Below are positions 1 to 7,195 of a stretch of DNA of 64,000 nt, piece after piece. Where the stretch lies: positions 62,001 through 126,000 of the forward strand of contig CAWHLK010000062.1 of assembly GCA_963829965.1 (NCBI GenBank), in the 5' to 3' direction. The stretch is from DASXZH01 sp963829965. GTDB taxonomy: Bacteria; Armatimonadota; Fimbriimonadia; Fimbriimonadales; Fimbriimonadaceae. The notes under the pieces are model-generated. The model was not told the origin of the DNA, made no database searches, and was given only the letters and a program-made list of their open reading frames with translations. Position 1 is the first letter of the stretch, and each line of letters opens with the position of its first letter. A program made the translations under genes and the position numbers.

Positions 1-400
1 TCTTCAACGGCAACGCGTTGCCGGGAAGGATGTCCGCATCCGGACCGCTGCTGACCCGAGTTCCAACTTCGACGCCTTTTGGAGCAAGGATATATCGCTT
101 CTCGCCATCCATATAGTGGAGCAGGAGGATGCGGCAGGTGCGATTCGGATCGTATTCGATCGCCGCGACTTTTGCCGTGACTCCATCCTTCTCGCGCTTG
201 AAATCCACAATTCGATAACGAGTCTTGTTGCCGCCGCCACGGTTTCGCGAGGTTACGCGCCCGGTAGCGTTTCGGCCACCCGATTTTGAGATCGGTGATG
301 TCAGTGTCTTTTCTGGCTTACCCTTCGTGACCTCGCTATAGTCCGCGGTGATCATGAAGCGCCTTCCAGGCGACGTCGGTTTGTATTGTTTGGTCGGCAT
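1..400 (-). CDS. rplB: 50S ribosomal protein L2 (uL2), 3' part outside window
   Basis: ATG at 400 opens a clean frame (MPTKQYKPTSPGRRF...) that runs off the left edge, giving about 133 of the usual ~275 residues. L2 hallmarks are visible: GGGNKTRYR and VAAIEYDPNRTCRI. L2 binds 23S rRNA and is needed for subunit joining and peptidyl transfer. It is the fourth gene of the local rplC-rplD-rplW-rplB run and starts 2 nt after the rplW stop, so it is surely co-transcribed. No frameshift is seen in the visible part. Confidence 0.96.
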   Translation of the reverse strand, partial: MPTKQYKPTSPGRRFMITADYSEVTKGKPEKTLTSPISKSGGRNATGRVTSRNRGGGNKTRYRIVDFKREKDGVTAKVAAIEYDPNRTCRILLLHYMDGEKRYILAPKGVEVGTRVSSGPDADILPGNALPLK

Positions 401-402
401 CG

Positions 403-747
403 TTAGACTCCGTAATCCTCTAAAAGCTGTCCTTTGACGAGCGTGATGATCGCCTTTCTGCGCGCGGTCTTGTAGCCGATGTTTCGGCCGACGCGGCGCT
501 TCTTGGCCGGAAGGTTGACCGTCCGTACGTGAGCAACCTCGATCAGTTCGTCCTTCTTTCTCTTGCCCGCGTTGTAAATCGCCTCGAACGCCTGCTTGAT
601 CTCGATCTTGTTCGCGTCCGGGGCTACTAGGAACGTGTACTTGCGCGAAAGGTTGGCTTCGTCCCGAACGCGAGGATCGCCTTGGGAAAGGAGAACGCTT
701 CGCTCGGTGATATGCGGCTGGATAATGATGTTATGCGGATCTTTCAC
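403..747 (-). CDS. rplW: 50S ribosomal protein L23 (uL23)
   Basis: 114-residue protein, slightly longer than typical L23 (~95-100) because of a short insertion around residues 23-33. The N-terminal HITERSVLL and the AFEAIYNAGKRKK segment match the L23 family. L23 lines the nascent-chain exit tunnel and is the docking site for SRP and trigger factor. I chose the GTG at 747 because it overlaps the rplD stop as GTGA (translational coupling) and gives the family N terminus (VKDPHNIIIQPHITE). A longer upstream reading of the same frame is only the shadow of rplD. Confidence 0.94.
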   Translation of the reverse strand: MKDPHNIIIQPHITERSVLLSQGDPRVRDEANLSRKYTFLVAPDANKIEIKQAFEAIYNAGKRKKDELIEVAHVRTVNLPAKKRRVGRNIGYKTARRKAIITLVKGQLLEDYGV

Positions 748-1403
748 TTCGCCCAAACCTCCTCGATCTTTGCGAGAGCATCTTTGGCGACGATCACCTT
801 GTGAGCGACGAGAACGTCTCGTGCTGAGAACACCGCCGTTTTGGTCCCCTGCGCACCGGGCGCGGTACGAACTTCCACGTTGGGAAGATTGCGGAAGCAC
901 TTGAGCGTGGTCTCATCGTATTCGGGAAGAATCACGAGCACACGGCGCACATCCGTCAGTTCAAAAGTTTTGAGCAGTTCCGCGGCAAGCTTGGTCTTCG
1001 GCTCCGCGAAAACGATCTGATCGGCGACGGCAAGGTTGCCCGCTTCGATCTTCGCGTTGAGCGCGCCAAGAATCGCGGTTCGGCGCTCCTTTCGGTTGAG
1101 CTTCTTGTCGTAGCCTCGGGGCTTGACCGCGAGTGCCACCCCGCCATGGGCGTAATGCGGAGCGCGGGTGGTTCCCTGCCGGGCGTTACCCGTCTTCTTC
1201 TGCTTATATGGCTTCTTGCCTCCACCGCGGACCTCTGCGCGGGTCTTCGCGCTCTGGGTGCCCTGCCGGCTGTTGGCTTCTTCGGTGACGACTGCGCGGT
1301 GCAGCACGTGGGCGCTTGGCTTTGCGGCGTCGAGGGCCTCGGCCACCGAGTGGGTGCCGACCTTCTTGCCGTCCTTGCTTTTAATCTCTAGTGTTGTTGC
1401 CAT
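744..1403 (-). CDS. rplD: 50S ribosomal protein L4 (uL4)
   Basis: 219 residues, normal for L4, starting ATG at 1403. The conserved tunnel-loop region is present: TRAEVRGGGKKPYKQKKTG followed by RQGTTRAPHYAHGG. The C-terminal half carries the LVILPEYDETTLKCFRNLPNV segment. L4 reaches into the exit tunnel of the 50S subunit; in enterobacteria it also represses the S10 operon, but nothing here shows that this regulation is conserved. It sits 4 nt downstream of rplC and overlaps rplW. Confidence 0.97.
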   Translation of the reverse strand: MATTLEIKSKDGKKVGTHSVAEALDAAKPSAHVLHRAVVTEEANSRQGTQSAKTRAEVRGGGKKPYKQKKTGNARQGTTRAPHYAHGGVALAVKPRGYDKKLNRKERRTAILGALNAKIEAGNLAVADQIVFAEPKTKLAAELLKTFELTDVRRVLVILPEYDETTLKCFRNLPNVEVRTAPGAQGTKTAVFSARDVLVAHKVIVAKDALAKIEEVWAK

Positions 1404-1407
1404 TGGA

Positions 1408-2035
1408 TTACCTCGCCACCTTGTTGATGATCACGAGACTTCCCTTCGCGCCTGCCACGGTTCCATCAACCAGAATCAGGTTTCGCTCCGCGTCCACTTT
1501 GAAGACCTTCAGGCCTTTTTGAGTCACGGTCTCGTCACCCATGTGCCCCGGTCTTCGTGAACCCTTGAAAACTCTTTGCGGCCCGGTCGCGCCGTTGGAT
1601 AGCGGCCGTCGGTGGGTCATGTAGCCGTGAGTCATGTGCTGCCCTTTGAAGTGGTAGCGCTTGACGCCGCCTGCAAACCCGCGTCCCTTGGAGGTCCCGG
1701 TGACGGTCACTTTTTCACCGGCCTCAAATATGTCTGCTGTGATTTCCTGGCCAAGTTCCAGCCCTTCCGTGCTGTCCATTCGGAACTCTTTGAGAGTCCT
1801 CAGGTTCTTCGTCAGCCCGGCTTTCTTAAGGTGGCCGTGTTTCGGAAAAGTGAGATGCTTTTCGCTCACGTCTCCAAAGCCAACCTGAACGGCGGAATAT
1901 TTGTCCTTATCCAGCGTTTTGATCTGGGTAACGTACACGGGACCGGCCTGAATTACAGTAACCGGAACCATTTTCCCCTCTTCCGTGAAGAGGTGCGTCA
2001 TGCCCAATTTTCGTGCCTAAAATTCCTGGCAGCAT
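1408..2035 (-). CDS. rplC: 50S ribosomal protein L3 (uL3), apparent frameshift near the start
   Basis: From about 2000 down to 1408 the frame is typical L3 (GMTHLFTEEGKMVPVTVIQ..., GRGFAGGVKRYHFKG). The canonical N terminus MLPGILGTKIG lies in another frame from ATG 2035, and the two join if one G of the GGG run near 2003-2005 is removed. The ATG at 2035 is preceded by AAGGAGG with a 4-nt spacer, which supports it over the internal TTG at 2007. L3 nucleates 50S assembly. It is the first gene of this ribosomal unit, since rpsJ lies 3.5 kb upstream. The frameshift is probably a sequence error. Confidence 0.93.
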
Positions 2036-2039
2036 AATG

Positions 2040-2080
2040 CCTCCTTATCGCTGTTTCGCGCGTCTATTCGGAATATAGAC
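2040..2080 (-). promoter_or_regulatory. rplC leader: Shine-Dalgarno and small inverted repeat
   Basis: On the minus strand an AAGGAGG ribosome-binding site (2046-2040) precedes the rplC ATG by 4 nt. Just upstream is the inverted repeat GTCTAT-7 nt-ATAGAC (2062-2080). It could be an operator or a leader hairpin controlling the rplC unit; that role is inference. A TATATT inside the repeat could equally be part of a -10 element. Confidence 0.45.
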
Positions 2081-2141
2081 CGTTGCCCTACGGCATTCCC
2101 GGGTCGGTCACCGAACCTGACTAGAAACAGGCAAACAAACG

Positions 2142-2164
2142 GCGGCAACGCTTGGCATTGCCGC
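2142..2164 (-). terminator. Probable rho-independent terminator after the sigma factor gene
   Basis: Inverted repeat GCGGCAA-9 nt-TTGCCGC followed, in the minus direction, by a T-rich stretch (CGTTTGTTTGCCTGTTTC). It lies 77 nt beyond the stop of the sigma factor gene and before rplC, so it would separate the accessory sigma module from the ribosomal unit. Confidence 0.55.
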
Positions 2165-2240
2165 GAGTTGAAATAATACCGTAAACCTAGCCTGCGATGC
2201 AAGGCAGTGGTCGAGATTGAGTTTAAACTATACGAAATAG

Positions 2241-3485
2241 TCACATACCAAGTTTTCGCTCAAGAAACGCCACTTCGCAGGGATTTTGCGCCAGCTTTAG
2301 GGCTTTTTCGTATTCGGCCTTGGCCATTTCTGCCTCCCCTAGCATCTCGCAAAACTTGGCCTTAGTCGCAGGCAGCAAATAGTAGCCGGTTAACTGCTTG
2401 GAATCCTCTATTGCTTCTATCTGCTCAATACCGGCCTCGGGGCCGAAGACCACGGCTAGAGCTATCGCCCGGTTCAGCAATACCACTGGCGTGGGATTTA
2501 CGGCCGCTAAATCATCATAGATTCGAAGGATGCAGGCCCAGTCCGTTTCTTTGAAACTTGGAGACAGGGCATGTGTTGCTGCGATTCCGGCTTCGAAGTG
2601 ATATTGCGAAGCCTCTGGACCGCGGGCGGCAAGGGATAGTTGCTTCACGCCCTCATGAATTCGGGCGCGGTCCCAAAGGGAGCGGTCTTGGTCTTCCAGC
2701 AGGCACAACGAGCCGTCCGGAGAAACACGGGCGGGCAGCCGGCTGGAATGAAAGAGCATTAGTGCTAGCAGGGCGCGGGTGTCCGGCCTGTCGCCGATTC
2801 CGGTCTTGGATAAACGATTGGCGAGGAGAATAGCTTCATCACAGAGTTCGCTTCGCACTAACTCAGGATCGGTGTGGGCTGAATAGCCTTCATTGAACAT
2901 CAAGTAGATTACTCGCAGAACCGATTCCAGTCTTTCCACAAGTTCGCTGCCTCCAAGCCACTCCACTCCAGTCAATGCCTTCTTCGCCCGAACGAGTCGC
3001 TGGGCAACGGCGTCTTCGCTAAGCAGCAAGCCCTTCGCTACTTCTCTCGTGCTAAGGCCGCAAAGCTCTCGCAAGGTCAGGGCAACTTGGGACTCAAGCG
3101 GCAAAGATGGATGGCAGCAGAGAAAGAGCATCTCAAGCTCCGCATCACCAAGAATCGTCGGGTCTGAATCCTCAACCCCGACGCGGTCCAACAGTGCTTC
3201 GCAGTCGCTCGAGTAGATCTTTTCGCGCCTCAGCGCATCGATCGCCAGGCGCTTGGCGGTTAGGGTCAGCCATGCACTGGGATTGGGCGGCGGGCCACTG
3301 ATTGACCAAGATTGAAGGGCTCTTAGAAAGCTCTCCTGAACAACGTCCTCAACCAGGGGCAGTCGTGAAGGCCCCAAGGCCCGTACCAATCCGGAAACGA
3401 GCCTTGAAGATTCCTTTCTGAAGGAAGCGCTGAACTTCCTTTCGTCAGGCTCGAGCAGCCGCTGCCTCCGCAGGCACGTTTCCAT
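2241..3485 (-). CDS. ECF sigma factor with long C-terminal helical domain (ECF42-type)
   Basis: About 415 residues. Region 2 is at ~20-85 (LVEDVVQESFLRALQSW, PSAWLTLTAKRLAIDALRR) and region 4 at ~120-180 (LPLESQVALTLRELCGLST, DAVAQRLVRAKKAL). A ~230-residue C-terminal extension follows, with YLMFNEGYSAH, NRLSKTG and LNRAIALAVVFGPEAGIEQI. This layout is the ECF42 type known to pair with DGPF proteins, and the DGPF gene lies directly upstream, overlapping by 41 nt in another frame. I chose ATG 3485 (METCLRRQRLLEPDERKF). Targets cannot be inferred. No anti-sigma gene is adjacent, as expected for this group, where the C-terminal domain is thought to regulate activity. Confidence 0.87.
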   Translation of the reverse strand: METCLRRQRLLEPDERKFSASFRKESSRLVSGLVRALGPSRLPLVEDVVQESFLRALQSWSISGPPPNPSAWLTLTAKRLAIDALRREKIYSSDCEALLDRVGVEDSDPTILGDAELEMLFLCCHPSLPLESQVALTLRELCGLSTREVAKGLLLSEDAVAQRLVRAKKALTGVEWLGGSELVERLESVLRVIYLMFNEGYSAHTDPELVRSELCDEAILLANRLSKTGIGDRPDTRALLALMLFHSSRLPARVSPDGSLCLLEDQDRSLWDRARIHEGVKQLSLAARGPEASQYHFEAGIAATHALSPSFKETDWACILRIYDDLAAVNPTPVVLLNRAIALAVVFGPEAGIEQIEAIEDSKQLTGYYLLPATKAKFCEMLGEAEMAKAEYEKALKLAQNPCEVAFLERKLGM

Positions 3486-3819
3486 AAACGCCCCGGACCT
3501 GAACCGAACCCCCATGCTGAAGGTGCGGGCAGCCCGCTGCAATTCTTGCGGCATCATCCACGTTGTCCGCTTCTATAAGGAAATAGCCTCCGATCGCTTC
3601 CTTGCTCTCGAGGAAGGGGCCGTCTGTCGAAAGCGGGTTGGGGCCCGGCCTCAGAACCTTATAATCATCGTCGGAAAGGCGTTCCGCTCCGAGAAGCTTC
3701 CCCTCTTTAGCCAGGGACTGATGCCAATCCATGAAGCTCTTGAGAGTCGCCTCGCCTTCTGCGGGTGACAACGTTGAGTAGTCGCCTTCGCCTGTGAGCA
3801 GTAAGAAATATTTCGCCAT
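3445..3819 (-). CDS. YCII/DGPF-domain protein, partner of the sigma factor
   Basis: 124 residues, ATG at 3819. The single domain carries the family signature TDGPFLESKEAIGGYFLIEA at ~65-85 and a YFLLL start strand. DGPF proteins are ferredoxin-like-fold proteins of unknown biochemistry found beside ECF42 sigma factors. The overlap with the downstream sigma gene implies one transcript and coupled translation. The last residues (AEAAAARA) lie inside the overlap. No catalytic claim can be made. Confidence 0.87.
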   Translation of the reverse strand: MAKYFLLLTGEGDYSTLSPAEGEATLKSFMDWHQSLAKEGKLLGAERLSDDDYKVLRPGPNPLSTDGPFLESKEAIGGYFLIEADNVDDAARIAAGCPHLQHGGSVQVRGVYGNVPAEAAAARA

Positions 3820-3972
3820 CTTGTTCTCCTTGCAGCTATATTATCGCTGTCTGTAAGGTCAACGATTGGCGGTGGCTGAAATCGACATCTCGCATCCGAG
3901 AAACGCGTTGCTCCCCAATGCCAATGGAGGCAAGTGGTTGTTCCAGGTTCAAAACGACGCGCGCCTTGAAAA

Positions 3973-4132
3973 TTAAGCGGTTCGGCTCGCTCCCTGGATC
4001 ACCCTCACGATGATCAGGATGATAGCCACAACTAGGGCGATGTGAATCAGAGCTCCCAAGAGTCGGAACACGAGTCCCAGGGCCCAAAAGGCGATCAATA
4101 CTGCAATGGCGATTTCGAGAAATTCTTAGCAT
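3973..4132 (-). CDS. Small Lmo0937-like membrane protein (~51 aa), frameshift at codon 4
   Basis: From codon 5 the frame reads LEIAIAVLIAFWALGLVFRL, then ALIHIALVVAIILIIVRVIQ, ending GASRTA and TAA at 3973. These are two hydrophobic helices split by a short turn, the layout of the ~50-residue Lmo0937 (DUF5670) family, whose members usually end in RLIQG. The ATG at 4130-4132 (MLRI) is joined to this frame only if one T of a TTT run near 4119 is removed, again a homopolymer indel. Function of the family is unknown; members are inner-membrane peptides often linked to stress responses. Confidence 0.7.
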
Positions 4133-4264
4133 GGCGATTAGTCCAACTGAACGAACGAATACTCAAAATAAGGCGTTGCATGCGCTGGGCCTAATGCCTT
4201 ATTTGCCCGGCCCGACGTTTGCTCGACGAGCACGTCTATATGTTTCCGGAGGCATTACCTTTCG

Positions 4265-5320
4265 CTAGGAGTCATTTCCTACAGCTCTGAAAAACCCACG
4301 AATCCGCTCATGAGGAAGGGCCATCACGGTATCCCCTTGAACGTCGGTGACCGTCTCGGCTGCAACGAGAGCGTTGATGATCGCCTCTTCGCACGCCTGT
4401 GCCGCTGCTTCGTACAAGAGCGAAAACTGCCTGGGAGCCACCGAACCTATGGAAAATTGCGAGTCCATGGAATCCATTCGGTTGGCGGTTGAGAAAGCGA
4501 TGAACAGATCGCCGGAGGACATGTCTGCTACCGCACCCGTTCGTCCAAGACCAAGCGCAGCCCGCTTGCAAAGCGCTTTTAACTGAAGCGGCTGCAACGG
4601 TGCATCCGTACCGACCACCGCGATGATTGAGCTTGACAACGATGGCTTCAGTGGGTTCTCATCGATCTGTAGGCCAACGGGCAGGCCTGCAATGCGGAGT
4701 TGCTGGCGTGATCCGTGATTCGCTTGAACGAGAACACCGACCGTGTGCTCGCCGACCTCACGAGACGATGTCCCAATCCCGCCCTTGAAGCCATAGGCTA
4801 TCATTCCCGTCCCGCCGCCAACGTTGCCCTCAGCAACTTGTCCACCGGTGGCAGAATTCAGTGCACTCAAAACATGCTCCTCCCGAACATGGAAGCCATT
4901 GATGTCATTGATACGCCCATCGTACGTTTCTGCAACGCACGGCAACACCCAAGGCAGCGGCCGCTTTAGCCCGATCAAATATTTGATGGCCGCCTCGTGA
5001 ACGGCGCCCACGCTGTGGGTATTGGTAAGCAAAATCGGTCCAAACAACAAACCGAATTCCTCGATGAATGCGGTTCCCGTCATTTCGCCGTTGCCGTTTA
5101 GAGAGAACGTGGATGCCGCAACTGCTTCCGTGGCATCTTTACCAACGGGCCATATTGCGGTCACGCCGGTTCTTACCGGGCCAATGCCCACTTCCAGCGG
5201 AGGATCACCGCGAATTATCGTTTCGTGCCCCACCGCAACGCCGGGAATATCAGTGATAGCGTTAAATGCGCCGGTTTCGCCATCAAACGGATTGCCAAGA
5301 TCTCGGGCACGGGGATTCAT
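4265..5320 (-). CDS. P1 family peptidase (DmpA-type L-aminopeptidase/D-esterase)
   Basis: 351 residues, the usual size of P1/S58 N-terminal-nucleophile hydrolases. Family landmarks are NAITDIPGVAVGHETI near the N terminus, TGVTAIWP, LTNTHSVGAVHEAA, GNVGGGTGMIAYGFKGGIGTSS, and a C-terminal nucleophile region SSGDLFIAFSTANR (~270). Such enzymes are made as a precursor that self-cleaves before the catalytic Ser. From memory of DmpA the residue before that Ser is Gly, whereas here it appears to be Ser. No signal peptide. It stands alone between rpsJ and the sigma module, so context does not give a substrate. Confidence 0.88.
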   Translation of the reverse strand: MNPRARDLGNPFDGETGAFNAITDIPGVAVGHETIIRGDPPLEVGIGPVRTGVTAIWPVGKDATEAVAASTFSLNGNGEMTGTAFIEEFGLLFGPILLTNTHSVGAVHEAAIKYLIGLKRPLPWVLPCVAETYDGRINDINGFHVREEHVLSALNSATGGQVAEGNVGGGTGMIAYGFKGGIGTSSREVGEHTVGVLVQANHGSRQQLRIAGLPVGLQIDENPLKPSLSSSIIAVVGTDAPLQPLQLKALCKRAALGLGRTGAVADMSSGDLFIAFSTANRMDSMDSQFSIGSVAPRQFSLLYEAAAQACEEAIINALVAAETVTDVQGDTVMALPHERIRGFFRAVGNDS

Positions 5321-5459
5321 CCGATCAGTTTATATCCGGGCACAAATCCGTTCCAAGGCGTTTCAGTATGTTTGAAGGATTGGCGTCTATCGGTTAGGCC
5401 TTCGCCATGCCGGGCCAACCGCAAAGATCTACGATAACGCAAACTACAAACACAAAATC

Positions 5460-5481
5460 GGCGGGCGCAAGGGCGTCCGCC
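5460..5481 (-). terminator. Terminator downstream of rpsJ
   Basis: Nine-pair stem (one G.T pair) with an AAGG loop, GGCGGGCGC / GCGTCCGCC. On the minus strand it is followed by GATTTTGTGTTTG. It lies about 30 nt past the rpsJ stop and would make rpsJ a separate transcription unit from the genes downstream. Confidence 0.6.
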
Positions 5482-5510
5482 GTAAATGCCTTACCCTTTA
5501 TCCGGAGCGC

Positions 5511-5821
5511 CTAGCTTCGGATTTCGATGTCGACGCCACTGGGAAGATCGAGGCGCATAAGCGCATCAATCGTCTTGTTCGTCGGATCGAGGATGTCGAT
5601 CAGCCGGTTGTGCGTTCGCAGTTCGAAATGCTCCATCGACTCCTTATCGATGTGCGGACCGCGGAATTACGCAGAATCGCCGAATGTTGGTGGGCAGCGG
5701 AATCGGGCCGCATATTTCGGGCGCCGGTTCTCTTTGCCGTTTCGGTGATCTTCTCTGCGGATTGGTCAATAATCCGGTGATCGTAGGCTCGTAATCTGAT
5801 TCTAACTTTGGTTTGTGCCAT
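5511..5821 (-). CDS. rpsJ: 30S ribosomal protein S10 (uS10), two apparent frameshifts
   Basis: Start ATG 5821 gives MAQTKVRIRLRAYDHRIIDQ, then SAEKITETAKRTGA, a textbook S10 N terminus. The middle GPIPLPT and the end FELRTHNRLIDILDPT, ALMRLDLPSGVDIEIRS are in other frames; shifts near 5725 and 5680 restore ~103 residues. S10 acts in the 30S head and in NusB/NusG antitermination. It normally heads the S10 operon directly before rplC, but here it is separated from rplC by ~3.5 kb and from tuf by a terminator plus a repeat array. Confidence 0.92.
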
Positions 5822-5824
5822 ATC

Positions 5825-5940
5825 TGGGTTAAGGGTTACGGGTGACGGGTGACGGGCAAAGAGGAGCGGCAGTTAGGTATTCAGAACATTTGATTGTCTG
5901 TGCTATACCCTTCACTCGTCACCCGTTACTCGTAACGTAA
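5825..5940. repeat. Inverted arrays of a GGGTGAC-like word
   Basis: Left arm (5825-5862) is a run of degenerate GGGTTAA/GGGTTAC/GGGTGAC words. After ~45 nt of unique sequence the right arm (5910-5939) carries the complement (TTCACTCGTCACCCGTTACTCGTAAC). The array fills the gap between the tuf terminator and the rpsJ start, so it must overlap the rpsJ promoter or 5' UTR. One of several such loci in this window, each with its own word. Confidence 0.75.
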
Positions 5941-5968
5941 AAAAGGGCCCCTTGCAGGAGCCCTTTTT
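5939..5968 (-). terminator. Strong rho-independent terminator of the str operon
   Basis: Immediately after the tuf stop (5972), the minus strand reads AAAAAGGGC-loop-GCCCTTTTTT: a 9-bp stem ending in a T tract. It shows that rpsL-rpsG-fusA-tuf ends here and that rpsJ needs its own promoter. Confidence 0.88.
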
Positions 5969-5971
5969 CAC

Positions 5972-7174
5972 TTATGCATGCACCTTCGTGATTGTGCCGG
6001 CGCCGACGGTTCGGCCACCCTCACGAATCGCGAATTTGGAGCCTTGCTCCATCGCGATCGGAGCGATAAGCTCGATCGTCATCGTAATGTTGTCTCCCGG
6101 CATAACCATCTCGACTCCGGTCGGGAGGTTAAGAGTTCCGGTAACGTCCGTGGTGCGGAAGTAGAACTGCGGGCGATAGCCGCTGACGAACGGCGTATGC
6201 CGTCCGCCCTCTTCTTTCGACAGAACGTAAACTTCAGCATCGAACTTGGTGTGAGGCTTGATCGAACCGGGCTTGGCGATAACCATGCCGCGCTCGATGT
6301 CCTTCCGCTCAACGCCTCTCAACAAGAGACCAACGTTGTCTCCCGCTTGACAATAGTCAAGCGGCTTGCGGAACATTTCGATTCCGGTACAGACCGTCTT
6401 TCGGCTCTCCGGTCGAAGCCCGACGATTTCGACCTCTTCCATCGACTTCAGTTGCCCGCGCTCGACACGACCGGTGGCAACGGTGCCGCGGCCGGTGATC
6501 GTGAACACGTCTTCGACGGCGGTGAGGAACGGCTTATCCGTATCGCGCGTTGGCGTTGGGATAAAGCTGTCAACCTGCTCCATCAGTTCGAGAACAGCCT
6601 TGGTGTAAGGATCTGCCGGATCGAGCTTTTCCTGCTCCAAAACCTTCACGGCGGAGCCGCGATGATTGGAGTGTCGTCGCCCGGAAAGCCATACTTTGCC
6701 AGCAGCTCGCGAACTTCGAGTTCCACAAGGTCAAGTAGTTCGGGGTCGTCCACGAGGTCGATCTTGTTCATGAAGACCACGATGTACGGCACACCGACCT
6801 GACGAGCGAGCAGAATGTGCTCACGGGTCTGGGGCATGGGGCCGTCCGTCGCGGAAACCACGAGAATCGCGCCATCCATCTGGGCAGCGCCGGTAATCAT
6901 GTTCTTAATGAAGTCCGCGTGGCCCGGGCAGTCGACGTGAGCGTAGTGTCGCTTCTCCGTCTCGTACTCTGCGTGATAGATGTTGATCGTGATGCCTCGG
7001 GCCTTTTCTTCGGGCGCCGAGTCGATTTCGTCGTATATTCTGAATCTTCGCCAAGCCCTTATCGGCAAGCACGCGAGTGATCGCCGCGGTTAGCGACGTC
7101 TTTCCATGGTCGACGTGCCCGATTGTCCCGATATTGACGTGTGGCTTCGTTCTTTCAAACTTAGCTCTTGCCAT
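5972..7174 (-). CDS. tuf: Elongation factor Tu, two apparent frameshifts
   Basis: About 400 residues when joined. The N terminus MARAKFERTKPHVNIGTIGH with P loop GHVDHGKT, switch II DCPGHADFIKNM and G4 NKID are visible; domains 2-3 follow (GTVATGRVERG, GTLNLPTGVEMVMPGDN), ending GAGTITKVHA. EF-Tu carries aminoacyl-tRNA to the ribosome. Shifts near 7040 (after GLAKI) and 6655 (after DDTPII) break the frame, with the correct sequence continuing in a neighbouring frame, so sequence errors are likely. It follows fusA by 21 nt. Confidence 0.95.
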
Positions 7175-7195
7175 GTTGTATCCTGTCCTCCTGCA

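Noticed and set aside
2017..2244. Short minus-strand open frame covering the rplC leader
   Set aside because: It spans the rplC RBS and a terminator-like hairpin and has no plausible start signal or family.
5978..6802. Long plus-strand open frame opposite tuf
   Set aside because: It is the antisense of a highly conserved gene in GC-rich third positions; composition (many Arg, Asp, His in a random pattern) shows no domain and no RBS.
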